From Oryzisolibacter sp. LB2S (GTDB lineage: Bacteria; Pseudomonadota; Gammaproteobacteria; Burkholderiales; Burkholderiaceae_C), in the NCBI RefSeq assembly GCF_040732315.1, contig NZ_CP160388.1, forward strand, positions 1,389,501-1,453,500: DNA of 64,000 bases. Reading direction: 5' to 3'. Shown in pieces: positions 1-10,013 of the stretch. The notes under the pieces are model-generated. The model was not told the DNA's origin and searched no databases. It saw only the letters and a list, made by a program, of their open reading frames with translations. Numbering within the stretch: the first letter of the stretch is position 1; the number at the start of each line of letters is the position of its first letter. The position numbers and the translations under genes were made by a program.

Positions 1-1427
1 TCCTCGCCATGCGCGTGCACACCCACGCCAACCTGGGCGCCTACCTGTCCACCTTTGCCTCGGCCGTGCCCACCATCCTCTACGGCACGCTGCTCGCGGG
101 CCAATACACCACGCCGCAGGTCTATGTGGAGGTGGACGGCTGGTTCACCAGCACGGCGCCCGTTGACGCCTACCGCGGCGCGGGCCGGCCCGAGGCGGCC
201 TACCTCATCGAGCGCCTGGTCACGCGCTGCGCCTGGGACCTGGGCCTCTCGCAGGACGAAATCCGCAAGCGCAACTTCGTCACCCAGTTCCCCTACCAGA
301 CGCCGGTGGCCCTGCAGTACGACACGGGTGACTTCCACGCCTGCATGAACGAGGCGCAAAAGCTCGCCGACGTGGCCGGCTTCGACGCGCGGCGCAAGGC
401 CAGCGAGGCCAAGGGCTTGAAGCGCGGCATAGGCTACTCGAGCTACATCGAGGCCTGCGGCCTGGCGCCGTCCAACATCGCCGGGGCTCTTGGAGCCCGC
501 GCCGGCCTGTTCGAGGCCGGCGAGGTGCGCGTACACCCCACGGGCAGCGTGACGGTGTTCACCGGCTCGCACAGCCACGGCCAGGGGCACGAGACCACGT
601 TCGCCCAGCTCGTCGCCGCGCGCCTGGGCCTCTCGCCCGACCAGGTGGACATCGTGCATGGCGACACCGGCCGGGTGCCGTTTGGCATGGGCACCTATGG
701 CAGCCGCTCGCTGTCGGTGGGCGGCACGGCCATCATGAAGGCGCTGGACAAGATCGAGGCCAAGGCCAAGAAGATCGCCGCGCATTTGATGGAGGCCTCG
801 GACGCCGACATCGAATTTGCCAATGGCGAATTCACCGTCAAGGGCACGGACAAGAAGGTGCCGTTCGCCCAGGTGGCGCTCACCGCCTACGTGCCGCACA
901 ACTACCCGCTCGACAAGCTCGAACCCGGGCTGAACGAGACCGCCTTCTACGACCCCACCAACTTCACCTACCCGGCAGGCACCTACATCTGCGAGGTGGA
1001 GGTGGACCCGCAGACCGGCGTGGTGCGCGTGGACCGCTTCACCACGGTGGACGACTTCGGCGTTATCGTCAACCCGATGATCGTCGAGGGCCAGGTGCAT
1101 GGTGGCGTGGTGCAGGGCATGGGCCAGGCGCTCATGGAGCAGGGCGTGTACGACCCGGACAGCGGCCAGCTGCTCACCGGCAGCTACATGGACTACACCA
1201 TGCCGCGCGCCGACGACTTCCCCGAGTTCCGGCTCGGCCATGTCTGCACGCCCTGCACGCACAACCCGATAGGCAGCAAGGGCTGCGGTGAGGCCGGCGC
1301 CATAGGCTCGCCGCCGGCCGTCATCAACGCCGTGCTGGACGCGCTCAGGCCCCTGGGCGTGACCGAGCTCGACATGCCCGCCACGCCGCACCGCGTGTGG
1401 CAGGCCATCCAATCCGCCAAGCCTTGA
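1..1427 (+). CDS. coxL: Form II CO-dehydrogenase-like molybdenum hydroxylase large subunit (CoxL-like), 5' partial
   Basis: This is the C-terminal ~474 residues of a molybdopterin-binding large subunit of the xanthine oxidase family; the frame is open to the left edge, so roughly 300 N-terminal residues lie outside. The active-site loop reads AYRGAGR (168-188), the form II signature rather than the AYRCSFR of true CO-oxidising form I enzymes. The catalytic glutamate motif GCGEAG is present near the C terminus. CoxM follows after 186 bp, and the L-then-M order fits the form II S-L-M arrangement. The substrate cannot be assigned; form II enzymes may oxidise aldehydes, purines or other heterocycles rather than CO. 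Confidence is high for the family and low for the substrate. Confidence 0.93.
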   Translation, partial: LAMRVHTHANLGAYLSTFASAVPTILYGTLLAGQYTTPQVYVEVDGWFTSTAPVDAYRGAGRPEAAYLIERLVTRCAWDLGLSQDEIRKRNFVTQFPYQTPVALQYDTGDFHACMNEAQKLADVAGFDARRKASEAKGLKRGIGYSSYIEACGLAPSNIAGALGARAGLFEAGEVRVHPTGSVTVFTGSHSHGQGHETTFAQLVAARLGLSPDQVDIVHGDTGRVPFGMGTYGSRSLSVGGTAIMKALDKIEAKAKKIAAHLMEASDADIEFANGEFTVKGTDKKVPFAQVALTAYVPHNYPLDKLEPGLNETAFYDPTNFTYPAGTYICEVEVDPQTGVVRVDRFTTVDDFGVIVNPMIVEGQVHGGVVQGMGQALMEQGVYDPDSGQLLTGSYMDYTMPRADDFPEFRLGHVCTPCTHNPIGSKGCGEAGAIGSPPAVINAVLDALRPLGVTELDMPATPHRVWQAIQSAKP

Positions 1428-1437
1428 AATGAAACGA

Positions 1438-1555
1438 CACCCCCCTGAGTCGCTTCGCGCCTTCCCCCCGCTCTCGCATTGCTGCGCAATGCGGGCAGGG
1501 GGACGCCACCAGCGCGGCGGGGCGGCCCTTGCGCGGTGGCCCGCGCCTGGGTTGC
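1438..1555 (+). repeat. Intergenic repeat, copy A (CCCCCTGAG type)
   Basis: This roughly 118-bp stretch between coxL and coxM begins with CCCCCCTGAGTCGCTTCGCG and contains GCGCGGCGGGGCGGCCCTTG. The reverse complement of 18106-18222 matches it over almost its whole length. It includes a hairpin (GCATTGCTGCGCAATGC). It has no coding potential I trust and sits inside an operon, so it must be read through. Confidence 0.8.
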
Positions 1556-1613
1556 GCCCGCAGCGGGCGTTGTGAACGCAGCGATGCCTCCGGGTTACTG
1601 AAAGGACTTTGTC

Positions 1614-2405
1614 ATGTACGCATTCACCTATGAGCGCCCCGCCACCCAGGCCGACGCGCTGAAACTCGCACAGGCGGGCGGCAAGCTGCTGGCCGGCGGC
1701 CAGACCCTGCTGGCCTCGATGAAGCTGCGCCTGGCCGCGCCCGAGCAGATCGTGGACCTGGGCGCCATCGCCGCACTCAAGGGCATACGCCGCGAGGGCA
1801 ACGCCGTCATGATCGGCGCCATGACGCGCCACTGCGACGTGGCCGAGAGCGCCGAGCTGGGCGCCGCCATTCCCGCGCTGGCCCGGCTGGCCGGCGGTAT
1901 TGGCGACCGCCAGGTGCGCGCGCGCGGCACGCTGGGCGGCTCGGTGGCCAACAACGACCCCGCGGCCGACTACCCCGCGGCGCTGCTGGCGCTGGGCGCG
2001 ACGGTGCTGACCGACCGGCGCGAGATCGCCGCCGACGATTTCTTCCAGGGCCTGTTCGCCACGGCGCTGGAGGAGGGCGAGCTGATCACGGCCGTGCGCT
2101 TTCCCATTCCAAAGCGCGCGGCCTACGTGAAGTTCGTCCAGCCGGCGTCGCGTTTTGCGCTCATCGGCGTGTTCGTCGCGCAGACCGATGCGGGCGTGCG
2201 CGCGGCCGTCACCGGCGGGGGCAACGGCGTGTTCCGCCAGGGCGCGTTCGAGCAGGCGCTGTCGGCCGACTTCCGACCCGAGGCCATCGCCGCCATCGCC
2301 ACGGATGCGGGCGAGATGTCCAGCGACCTGCACGGCAGCGCCGAATACCGTGCCCACCTCGCGGGCGTGATGGCCCAGCGTGCGGTGGCGCAGGCGCTGG
2401 CGTGA
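1614..2405 (+). CDS. coxM: Molybdenum hydroxylase FAD-binding medium subunit (CoxM-like)
   Basis: This 263-residue protein is the FAD-binding subunit that passes electrons from the iron-sulfur subunit to the acceptor in xanthine-oxidase-family enzymes. The two FAD pyrophosphate-binding motifs are visible: AGGQTLL near residue 32 and TLGGSVANNDPAADYP near residue 105. The length is slightly below that of CoxM of form I enzymes (about 290). The ATG follows AAAGGAC at good spacing. It is the third subunit gene of the S-L-M set; the small [2Fe-2S] subunit should lie left of the window. Confidence 0.92.
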   Translation: MYAFTYERPATQADALKLAQAGGKLLAGGQTLLASMKLRLAAPEQIVDLGAIAALKGIRREGNAVMIGAMTRHCDVAESAELGAAIPALARLAGGIGDRQVRARGTLGGSVANNDPAADYPAALLALGATVLTDRREIAADDFFQGLFATALEEGELITAVRFPIPKRAAYVKFVQPASRFALIGVFVAQTDAGVRAAVTGGGNGVFRQGAFEQALSADFRPEAIAAIATDAGEMSSDLHGSAEYRAHLAGVMAQRAVAQALA

Positions 2406-2410
2406 TTTGT

Positions 2411-2467
2411 AATCAAAAATGGCTGTATCGCTTGACATGCAAGCGTGAGCAGCTATCAAACTTGATT
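2411..2467. repeat. AGCTAT-type intergenic repeat, copy 1
   Basis: This imperfect palindrome (AATCAAAA...CGCTTG-acatg-CAAGCG...AGCAGCTATCAAA...TTGATT) fills the gap between coxM and coxD and ends directly at the coxD start codon. It belongs to a family found at least nine times in this window. Confidence 0.75.
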
Positions 2468-2469
2468 CA

Positions 2470-3408
<939 letters not shown>

Positions 3409-3419
3409 TAGGCCTTGCC

Positions 3420-4667
3420 ATGTCCACCACGCCCGCAGGGCCACCTTCGGTCACAGAGCCGCGGCGCGTGTCGCAACTGGGCGACGCGCGCAGCGGCAAG
3501 CTGGCCGGCAACCTCACCGCGTTTGGCCGTGCGCTGCGCCGCGCCGGCGTGCCCGTGGACGCGGCGCGCATGGCCCTGGCGCAGCAGGCCATGCAGCTCG
3601 TGGGCGTGGCGCGCAGGGACGACATGGCCGCCGCGCTAGAGGCCGTGCTGGTCAGTCGCGCGCAGGACCGCCAGGTGTTCCGCGAGCTGTTCGAGGCGTT
3701 CTTTCGCGACCCCGACCTCGCCCACAAGCTGCTCGCGCAGATGCTGCCGCGCGCCGATGGCCGCGCCGAGCCCCCGCGCCAGCGCCCGCGCGTGCGCGAG
3801 GCCCTGCAGCCGCCCAGGCCCCAGCCCCAGGCCGCGCCCGAGCAGGCCGTCGACCTGGACGCCGCCATGAGCGCGAGCCACCTGCAGCGCCTGCGCCAGG
3901 CGGACTTCAACCAGCTCAGCGCGAGCGAATACCAGCTCGTCGAGCGCCTGGTGCGCGCTATCCCCCTGCCGCTGCCGGGTGTGGCCTCGCGCCGCAGCCA
4001 GGTGGGCAGCCGTGGCGCGCGCATCCACTGGGCGCGCACGCTGCGCCACGGCGCGCGCCATGGCGGGGACCTCGCCATGCTGCAGCGCCAGCAGCGGCGC
4101 CGCGAGCCGCTGCCGCTGCTGGTGCTGGTCGATGTGTCAGGCTCCATGGAGCGCTATGCGCGCCTGCTGCTGGCCTTTGTCCATGCGGCCACGGCGCGCG
4201 TGCGCATGGACGGACAGGCCCACGCGCTGCGCCGCGACGTGTTCGCCTTTGGCACGGGTCTGACCGACCTGAGCGCGGCCTTCAAGGAGGCAGACACCGA
4301 CCGCATGCTCGAGCGCGCCGGCCAGGCCATACAGGACTATGCCGGCGGCACGCGCCTGGGCGAGAGTCTCGCCAGCCTGCGCCGCGCGCATGCGCACCGG
4401 CTCGTGGGGCGGCGCACGCTGGTGCTGCTGGTCAGCGACGGGCTGGACACGGGCGAGCCCGAGCTGCTCGCGCGTGAGCTAGCCTGGCTCAAGCTCCACT
4501 GCCGGCGCCTGCTCTGGCTCAACCCGCTGCTGCGCTTTGACGGCTACGAGCCCAGCGCGCGCGGCGCCGCCGTGCTGCACCGCGCGGCCGACGCCATGCT
4601 GGCCGTGCACAACGTCACCCGGCTGCAGCAGCTGGCCGGGGCCATCGCCGACCTGATGAGGCAATAA
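3420..4667 (+). CDS. coxE: VWA-domain maturation protein (CoxE)
   Basis: This 415-residue protein has a C-terminal von Willebrand A domain with the metal-ion-dependent adhesion motif DVSGS at residues 238-242 and a second conserved segment VSDGLDTGEPELL. The N-terminal half is proline- and arginine-rich and poorly conserved. It is the usual partner of the MoxR ATPase encoded 11 bp upstream, and in cox clusters it is needed for enzyme maturation. The ATG at 3420 is preferred over the much longer open frame, which extends back antiparallel to codons of coxD; the protein beginning MSTTPAG matches family length. Confidence 0.9.
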   Translation: MSTTPAGPPSVTEPRRVSQLGDARSGKLAGNLTAFGRALRRAGVPVDAARMALAQQAMQLVGVARRDDMAAALEAVLVSRAQDRQVFRELFEAFFRDPDLAHKLLAQMLPRADGRAEPPRQRPRVREALQPPRPQPQAAPEQAVDLDAAMSASHLQRLRQADFNQLSASEYQLVERLVRAIPLPLPGVASRRSQVGSRGARIHWARTLRHGARHGGDLAMLQRQQRRREPLPLLVLVDVSGSMERYARLLLAFVHAATARVRMDGQAHALRRDVFAFGTGLTDLSAAFKEADTDRMLERAGQAIQDYAGGTRLGESLASLRRAHAHRLVGRRTLVLLVSDGLDTGEPELLARELAWLKLHCRRLLWLNPLLRFDGYEPSARGAAVLHRAADAMLAVHNVTRLQQLAGAIADLMRQ

Positions 4668-4682
4668 CCCAAGGAGACAAGC

Positions 4683-5243
4683 ATGGAAATGCAAGGCGCG
4701 CGCCAACTGGCCATCACCCAGCAGCAGGCCTGGGAGGCCCTGAACGACCCCGAGGTCCTGAAGCTCTGCATCCCCGGCTGCGACAGCATCGAGTCCACGG
4801 GCGACAACGCCTACGACCTGGTCAACGCCATCAAGGTCGGCCCCGTGGCGGCCAAGTTCAAGGGCAGCATCCAGCTGGCCGACGTCAACGCGCCGCACAG
4901 CTACACGCTGAACTTCGAGGGCAATGGCGGCGTGGCCGGCTTTGGCAAGGGCAGTGCCCAGGTGTCGCTCGCGCCGCGGGACGAGGGCTGCGAGCTCGCC
5001 TACACCGTGAGCGCCAGCGTGGGCGGCAAGATCGCCCAGGTGGGCCAGAGGCTGATCGACGGCGTGGCCAAGTCCATGGCCGAGAGCTTCTTCAAGCGCT
5101 TCGACGAGGAGATGCAGCGCCGCCACGGCCCGGCCGAGGAGGAACCCGAGGCCAGGCCCGGCGCTCTCAAGAAGATGTGGTCCAGGCTCAAGGGCGGCGC
5201 GAAGGACGCTGATGCCGCCACCGACGGCGATGGGGAGACATAG
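4683..5243 (+). CDS. coxG: CoxG-like SRPBCC-family protein
   Basis: This 186-residue protein is related to CO dehydrogenase subunit G, a START/SRPBCC-fold protein proposed to help tether or mature molybdenum hydroxylases at the membrane. The N-terminal ~145 residues form the domain (MEMQGARQLAITQQQAWEAL, then the GCDSIE region), followed by a charged tail. A strong Shine-Dalgarno AAGGAGA precedes the ATG. It is not known to be catalytic. It follows coxE by 15 bp and precedes the XdhC gene by 3 bp, so it lies within one operon. Confidence 0.9.
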   Translation: MEMQGARQLAITQQQAWEALNDPEVLKLCIPGCDSIESTGDNAYDLVNAIKVGPVAAKFKGSIQLADVNAPHSYTLNFEGNGGVAGFGKGSAQVSLAPRDEGCELAYTVSASVGGKIAQVGQRLIDGVAKSMAESFFKRFDEEMQRRHGPAEEEPEARPGALKKMWSRLKGGAKDADAATDGDGET

Positions 5244-5246
5244 GCC

Positions 5247-6287
5247 ATGGAAAACCTTGACGTCACCGTGCTGCGCGCGCTGCGCGACTGGCGCCTGGCC
5301 GGCCGCCAGGCGCTGCTGGTCACCGTGGTGCGCACCTGGGGCTCGTCGCCCCGGCCCGTGGGCTCCATCATGGCCCTGTGCGAGGACGGGGCGGTGGTGG
5401 GCTCGGTCTCGGGGGGCTGCATAGAGGACGACCTGATCGCGCGCTACGCCCATGCCCAGGGCGCCGACGCCCTGCCGCGCAGCGGCGCGCCGCAGTTCGC
5501 CAAGTACGGCGTGACGGCCGAGGAGGCCTTCCGCTTCGGCCTGCCCTGCGGCGGCACGCTGGAGCTGCTGCTGGAGTTCAGCCCCGACGCCGCGAGCTTG
5601 GCCGCCCTGGTGCAGGCGCTCGATGCCGGGCGCCTGATGCGGCGCAGCGTGCGTCTGGGCGACGGCGTGGTCTCGCTGCAGCCGGCAGAGACACCGGCCG
5701 ATCTGCAGCTCGATGCGGCGCAGCTCACCAACACCTTCGGCCCAGAGTACCGCATGCTCATCATCGGCGCCGGGCAGATGAGCGAATACCTGGCCACCAT
5801 GGCACAGTTCTGCGGCTTTGCCGTCACCGTCTGTGATCCACGCGAGGAATACCGCGGCGCCTGGAGCGTGCCCGGCGTGCAGCTGCTCACCACCATGCCC
5901 GACGACACCGTGGCCGCGTTTGCGCCCGATGCGCGCAGCTGCGTCGTGGCCCTCACGCACGACCCCAAGCTCGACGACCTGGCACTGCTGCAGGCGCTCG
6001 AGACCCCGGCCTTCTACATCGGCGCCATTGGGAGCCGCCGCAACAACCAGGCCCGGCGCCAGCGCATGATCGAGCACCTGGGCCAGACCGAGGCGGGCCT
6101 GGCGCGCCTGCGTGGGCCCATAGGCATCTACATAGCCAGCAAGACCCCGCCCGAGATCGCCGTGAGCGTCATGGCCGAGGTGCTGGCCGTGAAGAACGGC
6201 GCACCCCTGCCGCGCGACATGGACGTGGCCCATGTCAAGGACGCCCAGGGCCTGGCCGCCGCGGGCTCGGCCTGCAAGGTGGGCTGA
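5247..6287 (+). CDS. XdhC/CoxI-family molybdenum cofactor insertion protein
   Basis: This 346-residue XdhC-family protein binds molybdenum cofactor and promotes its sulfuration and insertion into xanthine-oxidase-type enzymes. The N-terminal XdhC domain has GSSPRPVGS and the conserved SVSGGCIEDD segment; the C-terminal Rossmann-like domain starts at LIIGAGQMSEY and carries the IGAIGSRRN motif. Its TGA overlaps the ATG of the next gene (TGATG), indicating translational coupling with the cytidylyltransferase. The assignment between CoxF and CoxI naming is arbitrary, so no symbol is given. Confidence 0.9.
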   Translation: MENLDVTVLRALRDWRLAGRQALLVTVVRTWGSSPRPVGSIMALCEDGAVVGSVSGGCIEDDLIARYAHAQGADALPRSGAPQFAKYGVTAEEAFRFGLPCGGTLELLLEFSPDAASLAALVQALDAGRLMRRSVRLGDGVVSLQPAETPADLQLDAAQLTNTFGPEYRMLIIGAGQMSEYLATMAQFCGFAVTVCDPREEYRGAWSVPGVQLLTTMPDDTVAAFAPDARSCVVALTHDPKLDDLALLQALETPAFYIGAIGSRRNNQARRQRMIEHLGQTEAGLARLRGPIGIYIASKTPPEIAVSVMAEVLAVKNGAPLPRDMDVAHVKDAQGLAAAGSACKVG

Positions 6288-6949
6288 TGGAGCTGCCGCC
6301 CAGCGTCGCCGCCGTGCTCATGGCCGCGGGCGCGGGCCGGCGCATGGGCCATTGCCCCAAGTCCCTGCTGCTGCGCGATGGCGAGCCGCTGCTGCTGCGC
6401 CAGATTCGTCTGCTGGCGCAGGCCGGCGTGGCCCATGTCGCCGTGGTGCTGGGCCACCACGCGCGGGCGCTTGAGGCCATGTTGGCGCAGGCGCAACTGC
6501 CGCCCGCGCTGTCACTGCGTGCGGTGGTCAACGCCACGCCCGATGAGGGGCCGGGCTCGTCGCTGCGCTGCGGCCTCGCGGCGCTGCCGGCCGAGGCCGA
6601 TGAGCTGCTCGTGCTGCTGGCCGACCAGCCGCTTTTGGAGCTTGAGGACATACAGGCCATGCGCGCCGCCTGGCGCGCGCGCGGCGCCGGGGTGGAGCTG
6701 GTCCTGCCCCAGCACGCGGGCCAGCCCGGCCACCCCATCGTCTTCGGCCCCGTGCTGCGCCGGGCCGTGATGCAGGCCACGGGCGGGCAGGGCGTGCGCG
6801 AATGGCGCCGCGCCCATCCGGAACAGGTGCAGGCCGTGCCCCTGCGGCACGAGCGCTGTACCACCGACGTGGACACGCCCGAGGATTTGCAGTCCTTGGG
6901 CGAGCGCTTCGGCGTGTGGCTCCAGCGGCCGTCCGAATCGGCGCGCTGA
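6287..6949 (+). CDS. mocA: MocA-like molybdenum cofactor cytidylyltransferase
   Basis: This 220-residue nucleotidyltransferase of the MobA-like NTP transferase family is predicted to convert Mo-molybdopterin to the cytosine dinucleotide form used by CoxL-type enzymes. The nucleotide-binding loop is AAGAGRRMGHCPKSLLL at residues 11-27, and ADQP (metal-binding Asp) follows near residue 112. It is the last gene of the cluster; a block of hairpin repeats lies immediately after it. Presence of a dedicated MCD-forming enzyme supports the hydroxylase being an MCD enzyme. Confidence 0.88.
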   Translation: MELPPSVAAVLMAAGAGRRMGHCPKSLLLRDGEPLLLRQIRLLAQAGVAHVAVVLGHHARALEAMLAQAQLPPALSLRAVVNATPDEGPGSSLRCGLAALPAEADELLVLLADQPLLELEDIQAMRAAWRARGAGVELVLPQHAGQPGHPIVFGPVLRRAVMQATGGQGVREWRRAHPEQVQAVPLRHERCTTDVDTPEDLQSLGERFGVWLQRPSESAR

Positions 6950-6959
6950 CCGCAGGTCT

Positions 6960-7425
6960 CAGATCACATGTCGACTCCCGACGGCCGTCATCCCCGCGAA
7001 GGCGGGGATCCACAGCCGCGGTGACGCAGTGGCGATTAGGCGTGCGATGGCGCGGGCGCCTGGATCCCTGCGTTCGCAGGGATGACGGGTGTGGTTGCGC
7101 GGCCGCACGAATCGGCTCTCTGGCCGTAGGTCGCAGAACGGATCACTTGGCGATTCCCGACGACCGTCATCCCCGCGAAGGCGGGGATCCACAGCAGCGG
7201 AAATGCGGTGACGATTCGGCGGGCACCTGGATCCCTGCGTTCGCAGGGATTACGGGAGCGGTTGTGAGGCCGCCCGAATTGGCGCCCTGGCCGCCGGTCG
7301 CGGAGTGGATGACCTGTCGACTCCCCACGGCCGTCATCCCCGTGAAGGCGGGGATCCACAGCCGCGGTGACGCAGTGGCGACTGGACGGGCGCCTGGATC
7401 CCTGCTTTCGCAGGGATGATGGGTG
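6960..7425. repeat. Three tandem ~170-180-bp units of paired hairpin repeats
   Basis: The 527-bp gap between mocA and the ParB-like gene is almost entirely repeat. The motif GTCATCCCCGCGAAGGCGGG starts at 6987 and 7166 and, with one change, at 7333, giving periods of 179 and 167 bp. Each unit pairs this hairpin (TCCCCGC-GAAG-GCGGGGA) with a facing second hairpin about 60-70 bp on (ATCCCTGCGTTCGCAGGGAT). Linking segments such as CAGCCGCGGTGACGCAGTGG are also conserved. The motif resembles the REP/dRS-like GTCAT(T/C)CCCGCGAAGGCGGG elements common in proteobacteria. No gene is supported here. Confidence 0.85.
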
Positions 7426-7476
7426 TGAGCGTGCCGGGCGGGGAATCCGCCACGCAGATCTGGCCGGTCAGGCCGC

Positions 7477-8367
7477 TCAGGCCGCCTCGGCCAGCAGATC
7501 CTGCAGCGCCTTGACCTGCTGGCGCAGGCGCTCGTTCTCGGCCTCGAGCTCGGTCACGCGCTGTTGCAGTGCGGCCGCGTCGGGGACGGACTGGGCCTGC
7601 TGGGCGGCATCGCTGCCGCTCTCGGCGCCTTCCGTGGCCACGGCCTTGGGCTTCTTCTTTGCCTCGCGCACGCGCTTGGCGGCCTGCTTGAGGTCTTGCG
7701 CGCCGCCCGCGGCCGCGGCCTGCTGTTCCTCCACCGGCAGCGTGGCGACGACGGCCGCGGCGTTGAGCGACAGCTCGCCCGCCTTCACGGCGGCGACCAC
7801 CTCGGGCGCTGCGTTCTGGTGGATGGTCTCGATGGCCTTGACCTGCGCGGCCGTCAGGCGCGCGGCGCGGGCCAGGGCCTCGCGCGTGTCCAGGGCCTCA
7901 TCGGGCACCCTGGGCACGCTGGCGAGAGCCTTGGCGACGACCGAGTCGGTGTCGCCCTCCCAGGGGGCCTGGGCCTCGGGCGATTGCGCGGCCTCGGCCT
8001 TGGCGGCGACGACTGCGGCGGCGGCCGCCGCGCGCCGCTCGGCAATGATCTCGCGCTTGCGCAGCGCCAGCACGCCGCGCTGGAACTCCGACACGCTGCG
8101 CCGGCCCAGGTGCTGGTCGATCATCCACAGGTGCACGTCCTCCATGCTCTGAAAGCGCTGGTTCTGCACGGTCTGGAACGGCAGGCCGTGCTTCTGGCAG
8201 ATGCCGAAGCGGTTGTGGCCGTCGACGAGGACGTTGCCCCACAGCACCAGCGCGTCGCGGCAGCCCTCGGCGAGGATGCTGCGCTCGAGCGCGTCATGCT
8301 CGTCGGGCGTGAGCGGGTCGATATAGGCCTTCAGTTCGGGCAGGACGACGATGTCTTCGGGATTCAT
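7477..8367 (-). CDS. Orphan ParB-like N-terminal domain protein with C-terminal coiled coil
   Basis: This 296-residue protein has an N-terminal ParB/sulfiredoxin-like nuclease-fold domain (LTPDEHDALERSILAEGCRD, then VLVDGHNRFGIC), a central alanine-rich region, and a C-terminal heptad segment (VTELEAENERLRQQVKALQ) typical of a leucine zipper. ParB-type proteins bind DNA at specific sites, but no ParA gene or parS-like cluster is next to it. The start at 8367 gives the domain at the N terminus; the frame extends further upstream only as a shadow of trhP. Such proteins are common on phages and plasmids and may act as regulators. Function is not assigned. Confidence 0.8.
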   Translation of the reverse strand: MNPEDIVVLPELKAYIDPLTPDEHDALERSILAEGCRDALVLWGNVLVDGHNRFGICQKHGLPFQTVQNQRFQSMEDVHLWMIDQHLGRRSVSEFQRGVLALRKREIIAERRAAAAAAVVAAKAEAAQSPEAQAPWEGDTDSVVAKALASVPRVPDEALDTREALARAARLTAAQVKAIETIHQNAAPEVVAAVKAGELSLNAAAVVATLPVEEQQAAAAGGAQDLKQAAKRVREAKKKPKAVATEGAESGSDAAQQAQSVPDAAALQQRVTELEAENERLRQQVKALQDLLAEAA

Positions 8368-8394
8368 AGGGAGTCGGTCAACGCAGGAAAAAGG

Positions 8395-8417
8395 CAAAGG
8401 CCCCGGCGGGGCCTTTG
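8395..8417 (-). terminator. Rho-independent terminator downstream of trhP
   Basis: A perfect 10-bp stem (CAAAGGCCCC / GGGGCCTTTG) with a GGC loop is followed on the minus strand by GCCTTTTTCC. It lies between the trhP stop and the ParB-like start, so it should end trhP transcription. Confidence 0.8.
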
Positions 8418-8420
8418 AGT

Positions 8421-8470
8421 GAAAATGGGTTGCAGCGCTTGCCTGTAAAGCGCGGCCAGCTATGGTTTTT
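8421..8470. repeat. AGCTAT-type intergenic repeat, copy 2
   Basis: GCAGCGCTTGCCTGTAAAGC followed by GCGGCCAGCTATGGTTTTT matches the family core (GCGCTTG, spacer, AAGCGC, AGCTAT, T-run). It sits between the terminator and the trhP stop codon. Confidence 0.7.
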
Positions 8471-9845
8471 AAGATGTCTGCAGCAAGCGCGCGATCAGCG
8501 CACCCTCCACCGGGCCGTCGAGCGGAATGCGCACGCGCACCGGGCTGCCCTGGGCGACCTGCACGGGCTCGCCGTCCAGGTTGAACATCTTCTCGAGCAG
8601 CATCTGCCGGTTGCCCTGGGGGTGGATGATCTCGAGCGTATCGCCCACGGCAAAGCGGTTCTTGGTCTCGACCTCGGCCATGCCGTCGGCATAGCCGCGC
8701 ACCTCGCCCACAAAGTGGCTGCGCTGCAGCACGCTGTGGCCGGTCTCGTAGTTCTGGTAGTCGTTGGCGGGGCGGCGCTCCAGGAGGCCGCCGGTGTAGC
8801 CGCGGTTGGCCAGGCCCTCGAGCTCGGTGATCAGGTGCGGGTTGAACGGGCGGCCGGCCACGGCGTCGTCGATGGCGCGGCGGTAGACCTGGGCCGTGCG
8901 CGCCACGTAGTACAGGCTCTTGGTGCGGCCTTCGATCTTGAGCGAATCCACGCCAATTTTGACCAGCCGCTCCACATGCTCGACGGCGCGCAGGTCGCGG
9001 CTGTTCATGATGTAGGTGCCGTGCTCGTCCTCCATGATGGGCATGAGCTCGCCGGGGCGGCCGATTTCCTCGATCAGGTAGACCTGGTCGGCCTTGGGAT
9101 GACGCTGGCCGCCACCACAGGTGCTGGTGAACTGACTGTCGGCGTCCTGGCGCGCCTTGTCGAAGCTGAAAGCCTTGTCCATGGCCGTGGCCAGGGCCTC
9201 GCCGGTGTTCGGGTCCACGGCCGCCTCGTGCGTCTTGTATTCCCAGCGGCAGGCGTTGGTGCAGGTGCCCTGGTTGGGGTCGCGGTGGTTGAAGTAACCG
9301 CTGAGCAGGCAGCGGCCCGAGTAGGCGATGCACAGCGCGCCGTGCACGAAGACCTCGATCTCCATGTCGGGGCAGTCCTGGCGGATCTTCTCGATCTCGT
9401 CCAGAGACAGCTCGCGCGAGAGGATGATGCGCGACACGCCCGCCTTCTGCCAGAACTTCACCGTGGCCGAGTTGGTGGTGTTGGCCTGCACGGAGAGGTG
9501 GATTTCCGTCTCGGGCCACTTGTCCTTGACCATCATGATGAGGCCGGGGTCGGCCATGATGAGGGCGTCGGGCCTGCAGTCGATGACGGGCTCGATGTCG
9601 CGCAGATAGGTGCGCACCTTGTCGTTGTGCGCGATCAGGTTGCTGGTGACGAAGAACTTCTTGCCGCGCGCGTGCGCCTCTTGAATGCCCTGGGCGATCT
9701 GCTCGAGGCGAAATTCGTTGTTGCGTGCGCGCAAGGAGTAGCGCGGCTGGCCCGCATAGACGGCGTCGGCGCCAAAGTCATAGGCGGCGCGCATCTTGTC
9801 GAGGCTGCCCGCGGGCAGCAGCAGTTCGGGGGCTCTGAGGGTCAT
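8469..9845 (-). CDS. trhP: tRNA uridine-34 5-hydroxylation protein TrhP (U32 peptidase family, YegQ-like)
   Basis: This 458-residue member of the U32 'peptidase' family begins with MTLRAPELLLPAGSLDKMRA and carries the family hallmark EVFVHGALCIAYSGRCLLS with the cysteine cluster that continues into GTCTNACRW. Escherichia coli YegQ/TrhP makes 5-hydroxyuridine at the wobble position of tRNA using prephenate. Those cysteines are thought to bind an iron-sulfur cluster. Length matches YegQ (about 450). It is separated from SURF1 by a repeat and probably transcribed on its own. YhbU-type paralogues are shorter, so TrhP is preferred. Confidence 0.88.
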   Translation of the reverse strand: MTLRAPELLLPAGSLDKMRAAYDFGADAVYAGQPRYSLRARNNEFRLEQIAQGIQEAHARGKKFFVTSNLIAHNDKVRTYLRDIEPVIDCRPDALIMADPGLIMMVKDKWPETEIHLSVQANTTNSATVKFWQKAGVSRIILSRELSLDEIEKIRQDCPDMEIEVFVHGALCIAYSGRCLLSGYFNHRDPNQGTCTNACRWEYKTHEAAVDPNTGEALATAMDKAFSFDKARQDADSQFTSTCGGGQRHPKADQVYLIEEIGRPGELMPIMEDEHGTYIMNSRDLRAVEHVERLVKIGVDSLKIEGRTKSLYYVARTAQVYRRAIDDAVAGRPFNPHLITELEGLANRGYTGGLLERRPANDYQNYETGHSVLQRSHFVGEVRGYADGMAEVETKNRFAVGDTLEIIHPQGNRQMLLEKMFNLDGEPVQVAQGSPVRVRIPLDGPVEGALIARLLQTS

Positions 9846-9930
9846 GGGGCGTGATTTTCGCCGATGCGCACCAACCCTGCGAGGCGCGCGCTTTCACGCG
9901 GGGCAGGGTGGGTACGAGTCAGGTGAATTG

Positions 9931-9990
9931 GATAAAAATCGGCCTTCAGGCCTTGCCCACAAAGCGCTGGCAGCTATGCAGGTGATAGCG
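9931..9990. repeat. AGCTAT-type intergenic repeat, copy 3
   Basis: GCCTTGCCCACAAAGCGCTG followed by GCAGCTATGCAGG matches the family core. It lies between the SURF1 stop and trhP. Confidence 0.65.
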
Positions 9991-10013
9991 CTCAGCGCCC
10001 TGCGGGACGGCCA

